From assembly GCF_000980835.1 (NCBI RefSeq), contig NZ_CP011312.1:558001-622000 (forward strand): a stretch of DNA of 64,000 nucleotides. Direction: 5' to 3'. Below the pieces are notes generated by a model. That model was not told the DNA's origin. It was given only the letters and a program-made list of their open reading frames with translations, and made no database searches. Shown here piece after piece: positions 15,814 through 24,719 of the stretch. The stretch's first letter is position 1, and the number at the start of each line of letters is the position of its first letter. Made by a program: the position numbers and the translations under genes. This DNA comes from Corynebacterium kutscheri (GTDB taxonomy: Bacteria; Actinomycetota; Actinomycetes; Mycobacteriales; Mycobacteriaceae).

Positions 15814-17263
15814 ATTTGGTCTCTTTAGGATTCCCAGCTAATAAGATTGCAGTGACGATAGTGCCGATAATAGCCACTATGGTGCCAACGCCAATGGTTG
15901 TGTAGTAGGCATTATCAAAAGCTTGGTGAGCGGCATCGGCAAGCAGCGGATGGGTAAAACCGGTGGTATAGCTATCAGATATTTCTGCCGGCGCGAAAAG
16001 AGCATAGAATCCGCTGATCAGTGATCCCATAAGGGCAACTGAAATAAGGGTGCCAAATTCGAAAGATACCTCTTCAACTGCGGAAGCCATACCAGTTCGG
16101 TGCGCTGGTGCAGAGCCAATAATGGCTGTAGATGCCACACTCATGAGTAGGCCAGCACCAAATCCGGTTGCCATAAAAGCGATGACAAAGATTTCGACAT
16201 GGTTATTGCTTAGCGCCCATATACCTGCAGGAAGTCCTAGGCTGATAACAGCGAAGCCACCGCTAATAAGTGGCCTAAAACCCCAGCGATGCAGATTTGC
16301 ACCACCTAGCAAAGAGGCAGGGAACGCGGAGATAGCCATAGCACCGGTAATTAAACCTGCTTCTAGTGGGCTAAAGCCGGCTGATTCTTGGAAGCGCTGG
16401 GTGGTAATAAGTTCTACTCCAGTTAAACAGAACATGCCTAGGCATGCTGCGACAACACCGGCAACAAAAATTCGGTTTTTAAAAATATCAAAAGCAAGCA
16501 GTGGTTCATCAAGGCGGTGTTGGCGATGGATAAAAAGAATTGAGCCGATAGCCATTATTGCGGTAGCTATGCCAAGCACTAGGCTATTAATAGGTTGGTG
16601 TACTAATTCTTTAATAACAATAACCATACCCATCATGGCGAACATGGCGTAGAGCGAAGAGATGAAATCCCAATGTTTTTCCGGGTTGGCACGATTGTTG
16701 GGGGCTAAGAAATAGCTTGCAATAAGGGTGATGATAACAATGGGGACGTTAATCATAAAGACTGAACCCCAATAATAATGTTCCAGCAAGAAGCCGCCGA
16801 CGACCGGTCCGGCTGCGGCACCAATAGTGGCAACGGAGCCCCAAACACCGATTGCAGTATTACGCTCTCGGACATCTTTAAAAGTAGTGCGCAGTAATGC
16901 CAAGGTTGCTGGCATCATGGTGGCCGCACCTGCGCCGAGAGCACCGCGAGCGGCAATAAGAGCGGTTGCATTGGGTGCGAATGCAGCAGCCAATGAGGCG
17001 AGGCCAAAAAGTACTAGGCCAATTTCAAACATTCGACGATGGCCGATTTTATCCCCTAAGGTACCGGTGCCAAGAAGCAGTCCGGCCAGTACTAGTGGAT
17101 AGGCATTGATAATCCACAAGCCTTCTAATTCAGTGGTGTGAAGTTCGTGGCGTAGGGTGGGTAAAGCGGTGTAGAGGATCGAGTTATCAAGACCGATCAT
17201 AAGCAGCCCAAGGGAAATGACAAAGAGGAAACTCCATCGTTGGGCTTTGGTTGGTTGATTCAT
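15800..17263 (-). CDS. MFS drug efflux pump, EmrB/QacA (DHA2) type
   Basis: A 487-residue transporter with about 14 membrane segments. Motif D1 is LDNSILYTALPTLRHEL near residue 25, motif A is GTLGDKIGHRRMFEIG near residue 67, and motif C is GAAAGPVVGGFLLEHYYWGS near residue 150. These place it in the 14-segment drug:proton antiporter group (QacA, LfrA, EmrB). It exports cationic or lipophilic drugs in known members; the range here is unknown. It is co-transcribed with the TetR-type gene, which overlaps its 3' end. Confidence 0.88.
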   Translation of the reverse strand: MNQPTKAQRWSFLFVISLGLLMIGLDNSILYTALPTLRHELHTTELEGLWIINAYPLVLAGLLLGTGTLGDKIGHRRMFEIGLVLFGLASLAAAFAPNATALIAARGALGAGAATMMPATLALLRTTFKDVRERNTAIGVWGSVATIGAAAGPVVGGFLLEHYYWGSVFMINVPIVIITLIASYFLAPNNRANPEKHWDFISSLYAMFAMMGMVIVIKELVHQPINSLVLGIATAIMAIGSILFIHRQHRLDEPLLAFDIFKNRIFVAGVVAACLGMFCLTGVELITTQRFQESAGFSPLEAGLITGAMAISAFPASLLGGANLHRWGFRPLISGGFAVISLGLPAGIWALSNNHVEIFVIAFMATGFGAGLLMSVASTAIIGSAPAHRTGMASAVEEVSFEFGTLISVALMGSLISGFYALFAPAEISDSYTTGFTHPLLADAAHQAFDNAYYTTIGVGTIVAIIGTIVTAILLAGNPKETKYAHE

Positions 17264-17270
17264 GGAAAGA

Positions 17271-17296
17271 AACTATACCGAACGGACGTTATAGTT
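17271..17296. promoter_or_regulatory. Candidate TetR operator upstream of the efflux pump
   Basis: An interrupted palindrome: the outer arms AACTATA and TATAGTT are perfect, inner CG pairs are partly kept, and the centre is imperfect. It lies 8-33 nt upstream of the pump start codon, where binding would block transcription. Length and position fit TetR-type operators. Assignment to the neighbouring regulator is inferred. Confidence 0.6.
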
Positions 17297-17469
17297 ACAA
17301 GCTTATTGCTGTTCGCACTTTTCCGTTATGGTGTATCTCTCAGATTGTGTGCTACTAGGCAAACTAGAGCATATTTACAGCGTTTTATCAGTAGCAGATA
17401 AGTTTATGGTCAGTTTAAACAACCATGATGGGATCTAGTTTGTAGCGAAAATGCTTGTGAAAGGCCACA

Positions 17470-18180
17470 ATGGATACCATGGAAAATGCAACCCGAGTCC
17501 TCGTCGTTGATGATGAGCCTAATATTGTTGAACTTCTTACCGTCAGTATGAAGTTTCAGGGCTTTGAGGTAGCCACTGCTCATTCTGGTCCTGAGGCGCT
17601 AGAAATTGCGCGTGAGTTTAACCCCGATGCTTTTGTGCTCGATGTGATGATGCCGGGCATGGATGGTTTCGAGTTATTGCCCAAGTTACGTGCATTAGGT
17701 TTTGATGGCCCGGTGCTCTATCTTACAGCTAAAGATGCGGTAGAAAATCGCATTCATGGGCTAACTATTGGCGCTGATGATTATGTAACTAAGCCTTTTT
17801 CTCTAGAAGAAGTTATTACTCGGTTACGGGTGATTTTGCGTCGTGGCGGACACGTTGAAGACACCACTACTGATGACGCAACACTAGTTTATGCTGATTT
17901 AACGCTTAACGATGACACCCACGAGGTTACTAAAGCCGGTAAGGTCGTTGAGCTTTCGCCTACCGAGTTTAATTTGCTGCGTTATCTCATGCTGAACTCC
18001 GAGGTTGTGTTGAGTAAAGCAAAAATTCTCGATAACGTTTGGCATTACGATTTCGGTGGTGATGGAAATGTCGTTGAATCATACATTTCTTATCTTCGTC
18101 GCAAAGTGGATACTTTAGATCCGCCATTAATCCATACTGTTCGTGGTGTTGGCTATGTTCTTCGTACCCTACGCGGCTGA
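17470..18180 (+). CDS. phoR: Response regulator of a two-component system, PhoR-like
   Basis: A 236-residue OmpR-type response regulator. The receiver has VVDDEPNIVELL, the phospho-acceptor Asp58 in FVLDVMMPGMDGFELL, and the switch residues LTAKDA and TKPF. The C-terminal winged helix includes LSPTEFNLLRYLM and YISYLRRKVD. The start ATG has AAGG 5 nt upstream. The kinase follows after 5 nt. Gene order between thrE and the pur genes matches C. glutamicum PhoRS, which responds to phosphate limitation. The specific name is based on that synteny. Confidence 0.83.
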   Translation: MDTMENATRVLVVDDEPNIVELLTVSMKFQGFEVATAHSGPEALEIAREFNPDAFVLDVMMPGMDGFELLPKLRALGFDGPVLYLTAKDAVENRIHGLTIGADDYVTKPFSLEEVITRLRVILRRGGHVEDTTTDDATLVYADLTLNDDTHEVTKAGKVVELSPTEFNLLRYLMLNSEVVLSKAKILDNVWHYDFGGDGNVVESYISYLRRKVDTLDPPLIHTVRGVGYVLRTLRG

Positions 18181-18185
18181 TTACT

Positions 18186-19595
18186 GTGGCAGATAAAACC
18201 TCTGGTAATTCCACTAAAACGCGGATTAAAAAAGGAGTACCACTTCGGTTCTCCTTGGTTTTTTTGGTTGTTGCTATTACCGGCATGGGGCTGTTTTCTA
18301 GTGCCTTGATTGTGCAAGAAGCCATGGAGAGCGTTATTTTTGGGCGTATCGACGATAACCTTGAGCACGCTCTAGATGGTTGGGCAGCTAAAGATGATCT
18401 TTTCCTGGGCGGTAATATCTCCGCTGCGCGACCACCTAATGATTATTTTGTGGTGCGAGTAGATATTAGTGGCACGGTTCAAACCTATGGCAGCTTAGAT
18501 TCTTATCCCGATTTTGACTCTATTTATGTCGATCGAGGACCCCAAACCGTTGACTCCGGAAAAAATAGTACTGAGCGTGGACAATGGCGTGCGATCGCTA
18601 TTTCAGAATCAAGTAGCTTTTTGGTAGTTGCTAAGCAGATTAACCAAGAATTTGCTATTTTGCATCGCTTGGCAGTGTTGCAGTGGATTATTGGTATTGC
18701 AGTACTTGTTGCCCTCGGTCTAGTAGCTTTTTGGTTACTGAATAGAACGCTTATACCTTTGCGTGGAGTAGAACGCACCGCTCAAGCTATCGCACGCGGT
18801 GAATTAGATTCGCGTGTGCCTGGTTTGCCAGAAAATACCGAAGTTGGTTCATTGGCTAAATCTTTTAACATGATGTTAGAAAAACTTCAACATACAGTTG
18901 AAGAATTGCGTGGTAAAGAAGAACAAATGCGTCGTTTTGTCGGCGATGCCTCCCACGAGTTGCGTACTCCATTAACCAGTGTTAAAGGATATGCAGAATT
19001 GTATCGCTCAGGGGCAACAAGCGATGCCAATATGGTTATCAACAAAATCGGCGAAGAAGCCACTCGGATGAGTTTATTGGTAGAAGACTTATTAGCGCTT
19101 ACTCGATCGGAAGGAGCTCGTTATGATGAAGCACCGGTCGATTTACTAGAGCTGTCTCTTGCGGTAGCTAGCTCGCTGAAAGTTGCTTATCCAGAGAGAA
19201 CTATTAATGTTCGCCCGGAAACAGATGGCATTCCTATGGTTATTGGTGATGTCAGTAGATTGCATCAGGTGCTAGCCAACCTGAGCGTGAATGCATTAAC
19301 ACACGGCGGTGATGATGCCGAAGTAACTATTCGTCTTCGTGATGATGATAAGACCGCCATCATCGAAGTGATCGACAATGGCGTGGGTATGGATGTTGAA
19401 GATTCAATGCATATTTTCGAGCGTTTCTATCGGGCAGATACCTCTAGAACGCGAGCTACCGGTGGTTCTGGCTTAGGGTTGGCCATTGTGAAATCAATTG
19501 TGGAATCACATGGCGGCGAGGTTACTGTAGACAGTATTAAAGGTGAAGGAACGACCTTTATGGTGCGATTGCCACTGATCGAAGAAAAACAATAA
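18186..19595 (+). CDS. phoS: Sensor histidine kinase, PhoS-like
   Basis: A 469-residue membrane kinase starting at GTG. The first membrane segment is about residues 20-42, an extracellular sensor of about 115 residues follows, and the second membrane segment is about residues 160-182. Then come a HAMP linker (RGELDSRVPGLPENTEV), the H-box ASHELRTPLTS with the phospho-acceptor His257, and a catalytic ATPase domain with NLSVNALTHG (N box), VIDNGVGM (G1), FERFYR (F) and GSGLGLAI (G2). It pairs with the response regulator upstream. In C. glutamicum the pair turns on phosphate-starvation genes; that role is inferred by synteny. Confidence 0.83.
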   Translation: MADKTSGNSTKTRIKKGVPLRFSLVFLVVAITGMGLFSSALIVQEAMESVIFGRIDDNLEHALDGWAAKDDLFLGGNISAARPPNDYFVVRVDISGTVQTYGSLDSYPDFDSIYVDRGPQTVDSGKNSTERGQWRAIAISESSSFLVVAKQINQEFAILHRLAVLQWIIGIAVLVALGLVAFWLLNRTLIPLRGVERTAQAIARGELDSRVPGLPENTEVGSLAKSFNMMLEKLQHTVEELRGKEEQMRRFVGDASHELRTPLTSVKGYAELYRSGATSDANMVINKIGEEATRMSLLVEDLLALTRSEGARYDEAPVDLLELSLAVASSLKVAYPERTINVRPETDGIPMVIGDVSRLHQVLANLSVNALTHGGDDAEVTIRLRDDDKTAIIEVIDNGVGMDVEDSMHIFERFYRADTSRTRATGGSGLGLAIVKSIVESHGGEVTVDSIKGEGTTFMVRLPLIEEKQ

Positions 19596-19600
19596 AAAGA

Positions 19601-19649
19601 CGCATTAAGTTCACTGCATGTTGTTAAAACACGCAGTGAACTTAATGCG
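19601..19649. terminator. Terminator after phoS, bidirectional
   Basis: A perfect 17-bp stem (CGCATTAAGTTCACTGC and its complement) has a 15-nt loop between two convergent genes. There is no clear T run. Confidence 0.65.
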
Positions 19650-19702
19650 CAGTAATTATGAACTATGTGTCGCGTCCAGCAGCCGATATAAAAGGTAAGA
19701 GT

Positions 19703-20305
19703 TTACTTATCGTAGAGTGCTGCAATAATAGGTTTAACCTGCTGGGGGAGATGCTCGTGACGAATATTTTCGCTAAGATAGCGCACTTCGCCCAGCAGAG
19801 AAGATGATGGTGGGACAATAGTATCTGCACGAGAAATCAGTGAGGTTACCCGAGTCTGTTCTGGGATAGTAGCTGATAGTGGTTGAGATAACTCGGTAAT
19901 CGCTGGACCGAGAATCATGGCAGTTAGGCGTGGAAACCGGATTAAGCGGGGTATCCCATAAAAACACGCCCCTACACCAATGAGATGCCGGACTAATCCT
20001 GGTCGGTGCTGAGCTAACCATAAGCCATGCACCCCGCCGGTAGAATGCGCAACAATATCAACACAGTCAATATCTGCTACTGCAGCAGCAATTTCTGCTT
20101 GGCATTGAGCAAAAGAAGCAGTTGCTCGATTGCCATAGGCTGGGGCGATATACCACCGGTTTCGTCGTTGTAGCTCTTCAGCAACTGGTTGGAAATTACC
20201 CGGTGAACCGAGCATTCCATGCAGAAAAAGCACTGGCACCTCGCTATTTGGTGGTGGCGAGGGTGCAAGTGTACCGCGGGTGGGCAAGAGGTGCACCCAG
20301 CTCAT
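19703..20305 (-). CDS. Lipase-like alpha/beta hydrolase
   Basis: A 200-residue hydrolase. The oxyanion motif VLFLHGMLGSPGNFQ is at about residue 26, the nucleophile elbow AHSTGG is near residue 98, and an acidic residue is in SRADTIVPP. A final His follows in HEHLPQQ. The pattern resembles lipase class 2/triacylglycerol lipases. There is no signal peptide and it is shorter than most of that group. The substrate is unknown. It lies 28 nt downstream of the HIT gene on the minus strand and is probably co-transcribed with it. Confidence 0.72.
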   Translation of the reverse strand: MSWVHLLPTRGTLAPSPPPNSEVPVLFLHGMLGSPGNFQPVAEELQRRNRWYIAPAYGNRATASFAQCQAEIAAAVADIDCVDIVAHSTGGVHGLWLAQHRPGLVRHLIGVGACFYGIPRLIRFPRLTAMILGPAITELSQPLSATIPEQTRVTSLISRADTIVPPSSSLLGEVRYLSENIRHEHLPQQVKPIIAALYDK

Positions 20306-20333
20306 AATAAAACCTAGACGTTTGTTTTAGGCG

Positions 20334-20753
20334 TTAGCTAATTTTTTCCAGAGCGGTGCGAATGCGCTGAGCTGCATCATCCATAAGCTCAGGATCGGTA
20401 TCGTCTATTGCCATAGCACGAGAGAAATCATAATCAGACATCTTTGAGGTAGGAAAGAGGTGAATATGAGTATGCGCGACATCGAAACCAGCAATAACAT
20501 AGCCGCAACGCGGTGCGTTGAAAGCTTTAATAATTGCTTGGCCAATGCGTTGCGCAACAGAATTAAGATGCGCCCACTGATCAGCACTGAGATCTGTCCA
20601 CCGATCTACCTCAGCAACGGGTACTACCAGAACATGCCCGTAGACGAGTGGCTCAATGGTTAAAAATGCCACGACCTGATCGTCTTGATAAACAAAACGG
20701 CCCGGTAGCTCGCCAGCGATGATTTTGCTAAAAACACTACTCATAATAATCAT
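20334..20753 (-). CDS. HIT-family nucleotide-binding protein
   Basis: A 139-residue HIT protein. The histidine triad is VAHTHIHLFP near residue 96. The N-terminal F-x-K-I-I-x-G-E-L-P-G-R-x-V-Y-x-D segment is typical of HIT hydrolases, which act on nucleoside phosphoramidates or AMP-linked compounds. It is divergent from purD with 23 nt between start codons. The same arrangement is found in C. glutamicum. The cellular substrate is not predictable from sequence. Confidence 0.9.
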   Translation of the reverse strand: MIIMSSVFSKIIAGELPGRFVYQDDQVVAFLTIEPLVYGHVLVVPVAEVDRWTDLSADQWAHLNSVAQRIGQAIIKAFNAPRCGYVIAGFDVAHTHIHLFPTSKMSDYDFSRAMAIDDTDPELMDDAAQRIRTALEKIS

Positions 20754-20776
20754 CGTAGCTGTTAAACTAGTCCACC

Positions 20777-22045
20777 ATGCGCACTCTTGTTATCGGTTCT
20801 GGTGCTCGCGAACATGCGTTAGCACTTACCCTTTCCCTCGATCCATTCATTAGTGATGTACACGTTGCTCCGGGAAATCCTGGTATGCAGAGCTTTTCGA
20901 CGCTGCATAGTGAGGTTACAGATATTGCTAACCCACAGGTTGTCCTAGAGCTAGCACAAAAAATTAACGCTGAGTTTATCGTTATCGGCCCGGAAATCCC
21001 CTTGGTAGCTGGTGTTGGTGATGTATTACGAGAGCATGGTTTTGTTGTCTTTGGCCCAAATAAAGATGCTGCTCGTATCGAAGGCTCCAAAGCTTTTGCT
21101 AAAGACGTTATGGCTGCCGCTGGTGTGCAGACTGCACGAGCAGAAAATATTGCCCCTGGTACTACCGATGCAGAAATTGAAGCTGCGTTGGATCGTTTTG
21201 GCCCTCATTTTGTGGTTAAAGATGATGGTCTAGCAGGTGGTAAAGGTGTTGTCGTTAGCGATAGTCGTGCGCAAGCCCGGGCACATATTGATGTGGTTCA
21301 TGCTGCAGGTAACCCAGTGTTATTAGAAAGCTTCCTAGATGGTCCAGAAGTATCGTTGTTCTGTCTTGTCGATGGTGAGACAGTTGTGCCATTGTTGCCG
21401 GCCCAAGATCATAAGCGTGCCTACGATAATGATGAAGGGGCAAACACTGGTGGTATGGGTGCTTATACACCGCTGCCTTGGTTGCCTAAAGATGGCGTGC
21501 AAAGAATTGTTGATGAAGTGTGTGTACCGGTAGCAAAAGAAATGGTAGCGCGTGGCTGTAGCTATTCTGGTCTGCTTTATGCTGGTATTGCATGGGGTAA
21601 ACAAGGCCCTGCCGTAGTGGAGTTCAATTGCCGTTTTGGTGATCCAGAAACGCAGGCTGTGCTTGCGCTCCTAGAAACCCCCCTAGGAGAAGTGCTCTAT
21701 GCGGTGGCTAGTGGGCAGCTAGCTAGCTTGCCACCGCTTTCTTGGCGCGATGGTTATGCACTGACTGTGGTGCTCGCTGCCGAGGGATATCCCGAGCAAC
21801 CACGTGTGGGCGGAGTAATTACTGGGGCTAATCAACCTGGTGTCATGCATGCGGGGACTGTGCTTAATGAGCAAGACGAATTAATCTCTTCCGGTGGACG
21901 AGTCTTAAATGCTATCGGTACTGGCACAACGCTTGTCGACGCTCGTGATCAGGCATATCAGCTATTAAAAGGTATTTCTCTTTCCGGTAGCCATTACCGA
22001 AGCGATATTGCCTTAGCAGCAGTCAACGGCGACATTAGCGTTTAA
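20777..22045 (+). CDS. purD: Phosphoribosylamine-glycine ligase
   Basis: A 422-residue ATP-grasp enzyme of normal length. The start [15 protein letters not shown] is the conserved N-terminus. [15 protein letters not shown] is the glycine-rich ATP loop, and [12 protein letters not shown] is the metal-binding motif near residue 285. It ligates glycine to phosphoribosylamine, the second step of purine synthesis. It opens the run of purine genes and is followed by purB after 75 nt. Confidence 0.95.
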   Translation: MRTLVIGSGAREHALALTLSLDPFISDVHVAPGNPGMQSFSTLHSEVTDIANPQVVLELAQKINAEFIVIGPEIPLVAGVGDVLREHGFVVFGPNKDAARIEGSKAFAKDVMAAAGVQTARAENIAPGTTDAEIEAALDRFGPHFVVKDDGLAGGKGVVVSDSRAQARAHIDVVHAAGNPVLLESFLDGPEVSLFCLVDGETVVPLLPAQDHKRAYDNDEGANTGGMGAYTPLPWLPKDGVQRIVDEVCVPVAKEMVARGCSYSGLLYAGIAWGKQGPAVVEFNCRFGDPETQAVLALLETPLGEVLYAVASGQLASLPPLSWRDGYALTVVLAAEGYPEQPRVGGVITGANQPGVMHAGTVLNEQDELISSGGRVLNAIGTGTTLVDARDQAYQLLKGISLSGSHYRSDIALAAVNGDISV

Positions 22046-22120
22046 TGGTGCGGTGAACATCGGTCACGCTTAGCTTGGTTTACGTACCCCTGTGGCTGGC
22101 TTAGATTGTGATATGCGATA

Positions 22121-23560
22121 ATGAGCCCCGTGGCTGAAAAGAAAAAGATCGCAAACGTCCTGTCTCATCGTTATGCCTCTGCTGAACTATCTAACTTGTG
22201 GAGCACAGAGGCAAAAATAATTCTCGAACGCCAACTGTGGATTGCGGTTATGCGCGCCCAGAAGGAATTGGGAGTAGATATTCCTGATGCGGCTATTTCC
22301 GCCTATGAGCAGGTTATTGACACCGTTGATGTGGAATCTATTGCCCGACGTGAGCGTGTTACTCGCCACGATGTTAAAGCACGTATTGAAGAGTTCAATG
22401 CTCTAGCTGGCTATGAGCATGTGCATAAAGGAATGACCTCTCGGGATCTTACCGAGAATGTTGAGCAGCTACAGATTTATCGCTCATTGGAACTAATCCG
22501 TGATAAATCAGTTGCCGTATTGGCACGTATTGCTCGACGCGCTGACGAATACCAATCTTTGGTGATGGCCGGTCGCTCACATAATGTGGCTGCCCAAGCA
22601 ACCACCTTAGGCAAGCGTTTTGCCAGCGCTGCTGAGGAACTGTTGGTTGCTATTGAGCGTACGGAACAGCTGCTAGATCGTTATCCGCTACGTGGTATTA
22701 AAGGGCCGATGGGTACTGCCCAAGACATGCTTGACCTTATGGGCGGCGATGAAGCGAAACTTGTTTCGCTAGAAACCCAAATTGCTGACTATCTAGGTTT
22801 TACTCGAATTTTTGATTCAGTAGGTCAAGTCTATCCACGCTCACTAGATTTCGATGTTGTTTCTGCCTTGGTGCAACTTGGTTCCGGCCCATCCTCATTG
22901 GCACACACCATGAGACTTATGGCTGGAAATGAAACCGTTACCGAAGGCTTTAAAGAAGGCCAGGTTGGTTCTTCTGCAATGCCGCATAAGATGAATGCGC
23001 GTTCTTGTGAGCGGGTAGGTGGTCTACAAGTAATTCTGCGTGGCTATCTCACTATGACCGCTGACCTAGCTGGCCAACAGTGGAATGAAGGCGATGTTTT
23101 TTGCTCAGTTATTAGACGAGTAGCTCTTCCAGATGCTTTCTTTGCTCTTGACGGAATGTTTGAAACATTTTTAACCGTACTCGATGAGTTTGGCGCTTTC
23201 CCTGCCATGATTGATCGTGAGCTAGAGCGCTATCTGCCATTTCTTGCTACCACGCGTATTTTAATGGCAGCAGTGCGCGCTGGGGTTGGCCGGGAAACCG
23301 CCCATGAGGTCATTAAAGAAAATGCCGTGGCTGTTGCCTTGAATATGCGAGAAAATGGTGGCGAACAAGATCTTATCCAGCGTCTTGCTGCTGATGAGCG
23401 TCTGCCAATGACATTGGCTGAGCTTGAAGCAGCCTTGGCCGATCACCATGCGTTTATTGGCGCTGCTGAATCACAGGTATCACGTGTGCTCGCACGGGTC
23501 AATGATGTAATTAATAATCATCCAGAAGCTGCGAATTATTCTCCAGGCGAGATTTTATAG
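22121..23560 (+). CDS. purB: Adenylosuccinate lyase
   Basis: A 479-residue member of the fumarase/aspartase superfamily. The signature GSSAMPHKMN near residue 287 carries the catalytic serine loop, and HKGMTSRDLTEN contains a conserved His-Lys pair. It acts twice in purine synthesis, splitting SAICAR and adenylosuccinate. The ATG at 22121 is given; a GTG three codons downstream (22130, giving VAEKKK) is an alternative start. A hairpin terminator follows. Confidence 0.93.
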   Translation: MSPVAEKKKIANVLSHRYASAELSNLWSTEAKIILERQLWIAVMRAQKELGVDIPDAAISAYEQVIDTVDVESIARRERVTRHDVKARIEEFNALAGYEHVHKGMTSRDLTENVEQLQIYRSLELIRDKSVAVLARIARRADEYQSLVMAGRSHNVAAQATTLGKRFASAAEELLVAIERTEQLLDRYPLRGIKGPMGTAQDMLDLMGGDEAKLVSLETQIADYLGFTRIFDSVGQVYPRSLDFDVVSALVQLGSGPSSLAHTMRLMAGNETVTEGFKEGQVGSSAMPHKMNARSCERVGGLQVILRGYLTMTADLAGQQWNEGDVFCSVIRRVALPDAFFALDGMFETFLTVLDEFGAFPAMIDRELERYLPFLATTRILMAAVRAGVGRETAHEVIKENAVAVALNMRENGGEQDLIQRLAADERLPMTLAELEAALADHHAFIGAAESQVSRVLARVNDVINNHPEAANYSPGEIL

Positions 23561-23629
23561 TTCACTTAAGTAGCTTTTAGCTAAAAAGTTTATTGTGCCT
23601 TGTGGTCTGAGATAGCAGCACAAGATAGT

Positions 23630-23679
23630 AGGTCACGTCTTAATGTTAGCTGGATTTCTTTCCGGTTAAGACGTGACCT
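23630..23679 (+). terminator. Terminator after purB
   Basis: A 14-bp stem AGGTCACGTCTTAA / TTAAGACGTGACCT has a 22-nt loop, followed by TTTCG. Confidence 0.65.
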
Positions 23680-23741
23680 TTCGCGCACATAATTAGCTCT
23701 GGTTTTTTACTCGCGTGACTAGAGGTCTAGACTTTTGCCTT

Positions 23742-24635
23742 ATGCGTCCTGAACTTTCCCAGTACAACCATGTTTCAGCAGGTAAGGTTCGTGAAATCTA
23801 CGAGGTAGATGAGGAAAACCTGCTGATGGTGGTTACTGATCGTATTTCTGCTTACGATCATGTGTTGGAGCCAGAAATACCTGATAAGGGTCGAGTATTA
23901 ACGGCTATGAGCATGTATTTCTTTCATCACATTGATTTTCCTAACCACCTCTCGGGTGGCTTTGACGACGAGCGTATCCCAGAGGAAGTGCTTGGTCGGG
24001 CAATAGTATGTAAGAAGCTAAAGATGTTACCTTTTGAATGCGTTGTACGCGGTTATCTCACCGGTTCAGGGCTTAAGGAATATCAAGCCACTGGTTCTGT
24101 ATGTGGTGTGCAGCTTCCCGAGGGGTTGGTTGAAGCAGATAAATTGCCGGAGCCAATTTTTACCCCGGCTACTAAAGCTGAACAAGGTGATCATGATGAG
24201 AATGTGAGCTTTGAAGTAGTCGTCGAAAAGCTCGGTGAGGCCCGGGCACAGCAATTGCGTGATGCCAGCATTAGTATTTATTCTCAGGCGGCAAAGATTG
24301 CTGAAGAGCGGGGAATTATTTTAGCGGACACTAAATTTGAGTTTGGCTTAGATTCTGCTGGAAATTTAGTGCTTGCCGACGAAGTTCTTACTCCAGATTC
24401 TTCCAGGTATTGGCCAGCGGAAGGCTATACACCAGGCAAAATACAGCCGAGTTTTGATAAGCAGTTCGTGCGTAACTGGCTAAGCAGTGCTAAATCTGGT
24501 TGGGATATTAATTCTAGCGATCTTCCACCAGCGCTACCGGGATCAGTCGTTGAGGCTACTCGGGAACGTTATGTGGAGGCGTTTGAGCGTCTTACCGGTA
24601 AGAAGTTCAGTGAATGGATTGGCTGCTGCGTATAA
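23742..24635 (+). CDS. purC: SAICAR synthetase
   Basis: A 297-residue enzyme. The N-terminus [20 protein letters not shown] begins at the ATG chosen here; a GTG at 23715 would add nine residues with no family match. Motifs include [18 protein letters not shown] and [13 protein letters not shown], and the C-terminal [14 protein letters not shown]. It adds aspartate to CAIR in step eight (in the bacterial numbering) of IMP synthesis. It follows purB after its own terminator, so it probably has a separate promoter in 23680-23741. Confidence 0.93.
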   Translation: MRPELSQYNHVSAGKVREIYEVDEENLLMVVTDRISAYDHVLEPEIPDKGRVLTAMSMYFFHHIDFPNHLSGGFDDERIPEEVLGRAIVCKKLKMLPFECVVRGYLTGSGLKEYQATGSVCGVQLPEGLVEADKLPEPIFTPATKAEQGDHDENVSFEVVVEKLGEARAQQLRDASISIYSQAAKIAEERGIILADTKFEFGLDSAGNLVLADEVLTPDSSRYWPAEGYTPGKIQPSFDKQFVRNWLSSAKSGWDINSSDLPPALPGSVVEATRERYVEAFERLTGKKFSEWIGCCV

Positions 24636-24664
24636 CTAGTTTGTGCGTAGTATGCACTAATATG

Positions 24665-24696
24665 TGCGCCTTCTTAATAAGAAGGCGCATTTTTTG
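24665..24696 (+). terminator. Terminator after purC
   Basis: Stem TGCGCCTTCTT / AAGAAGGCGCA with a two-base loop, followed by six T. A classic rho-independent signal. Confidence 0.9.
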
Positions 24697-24719
24697 TGTG
24701 ACGAGTACGATGCACAAGT

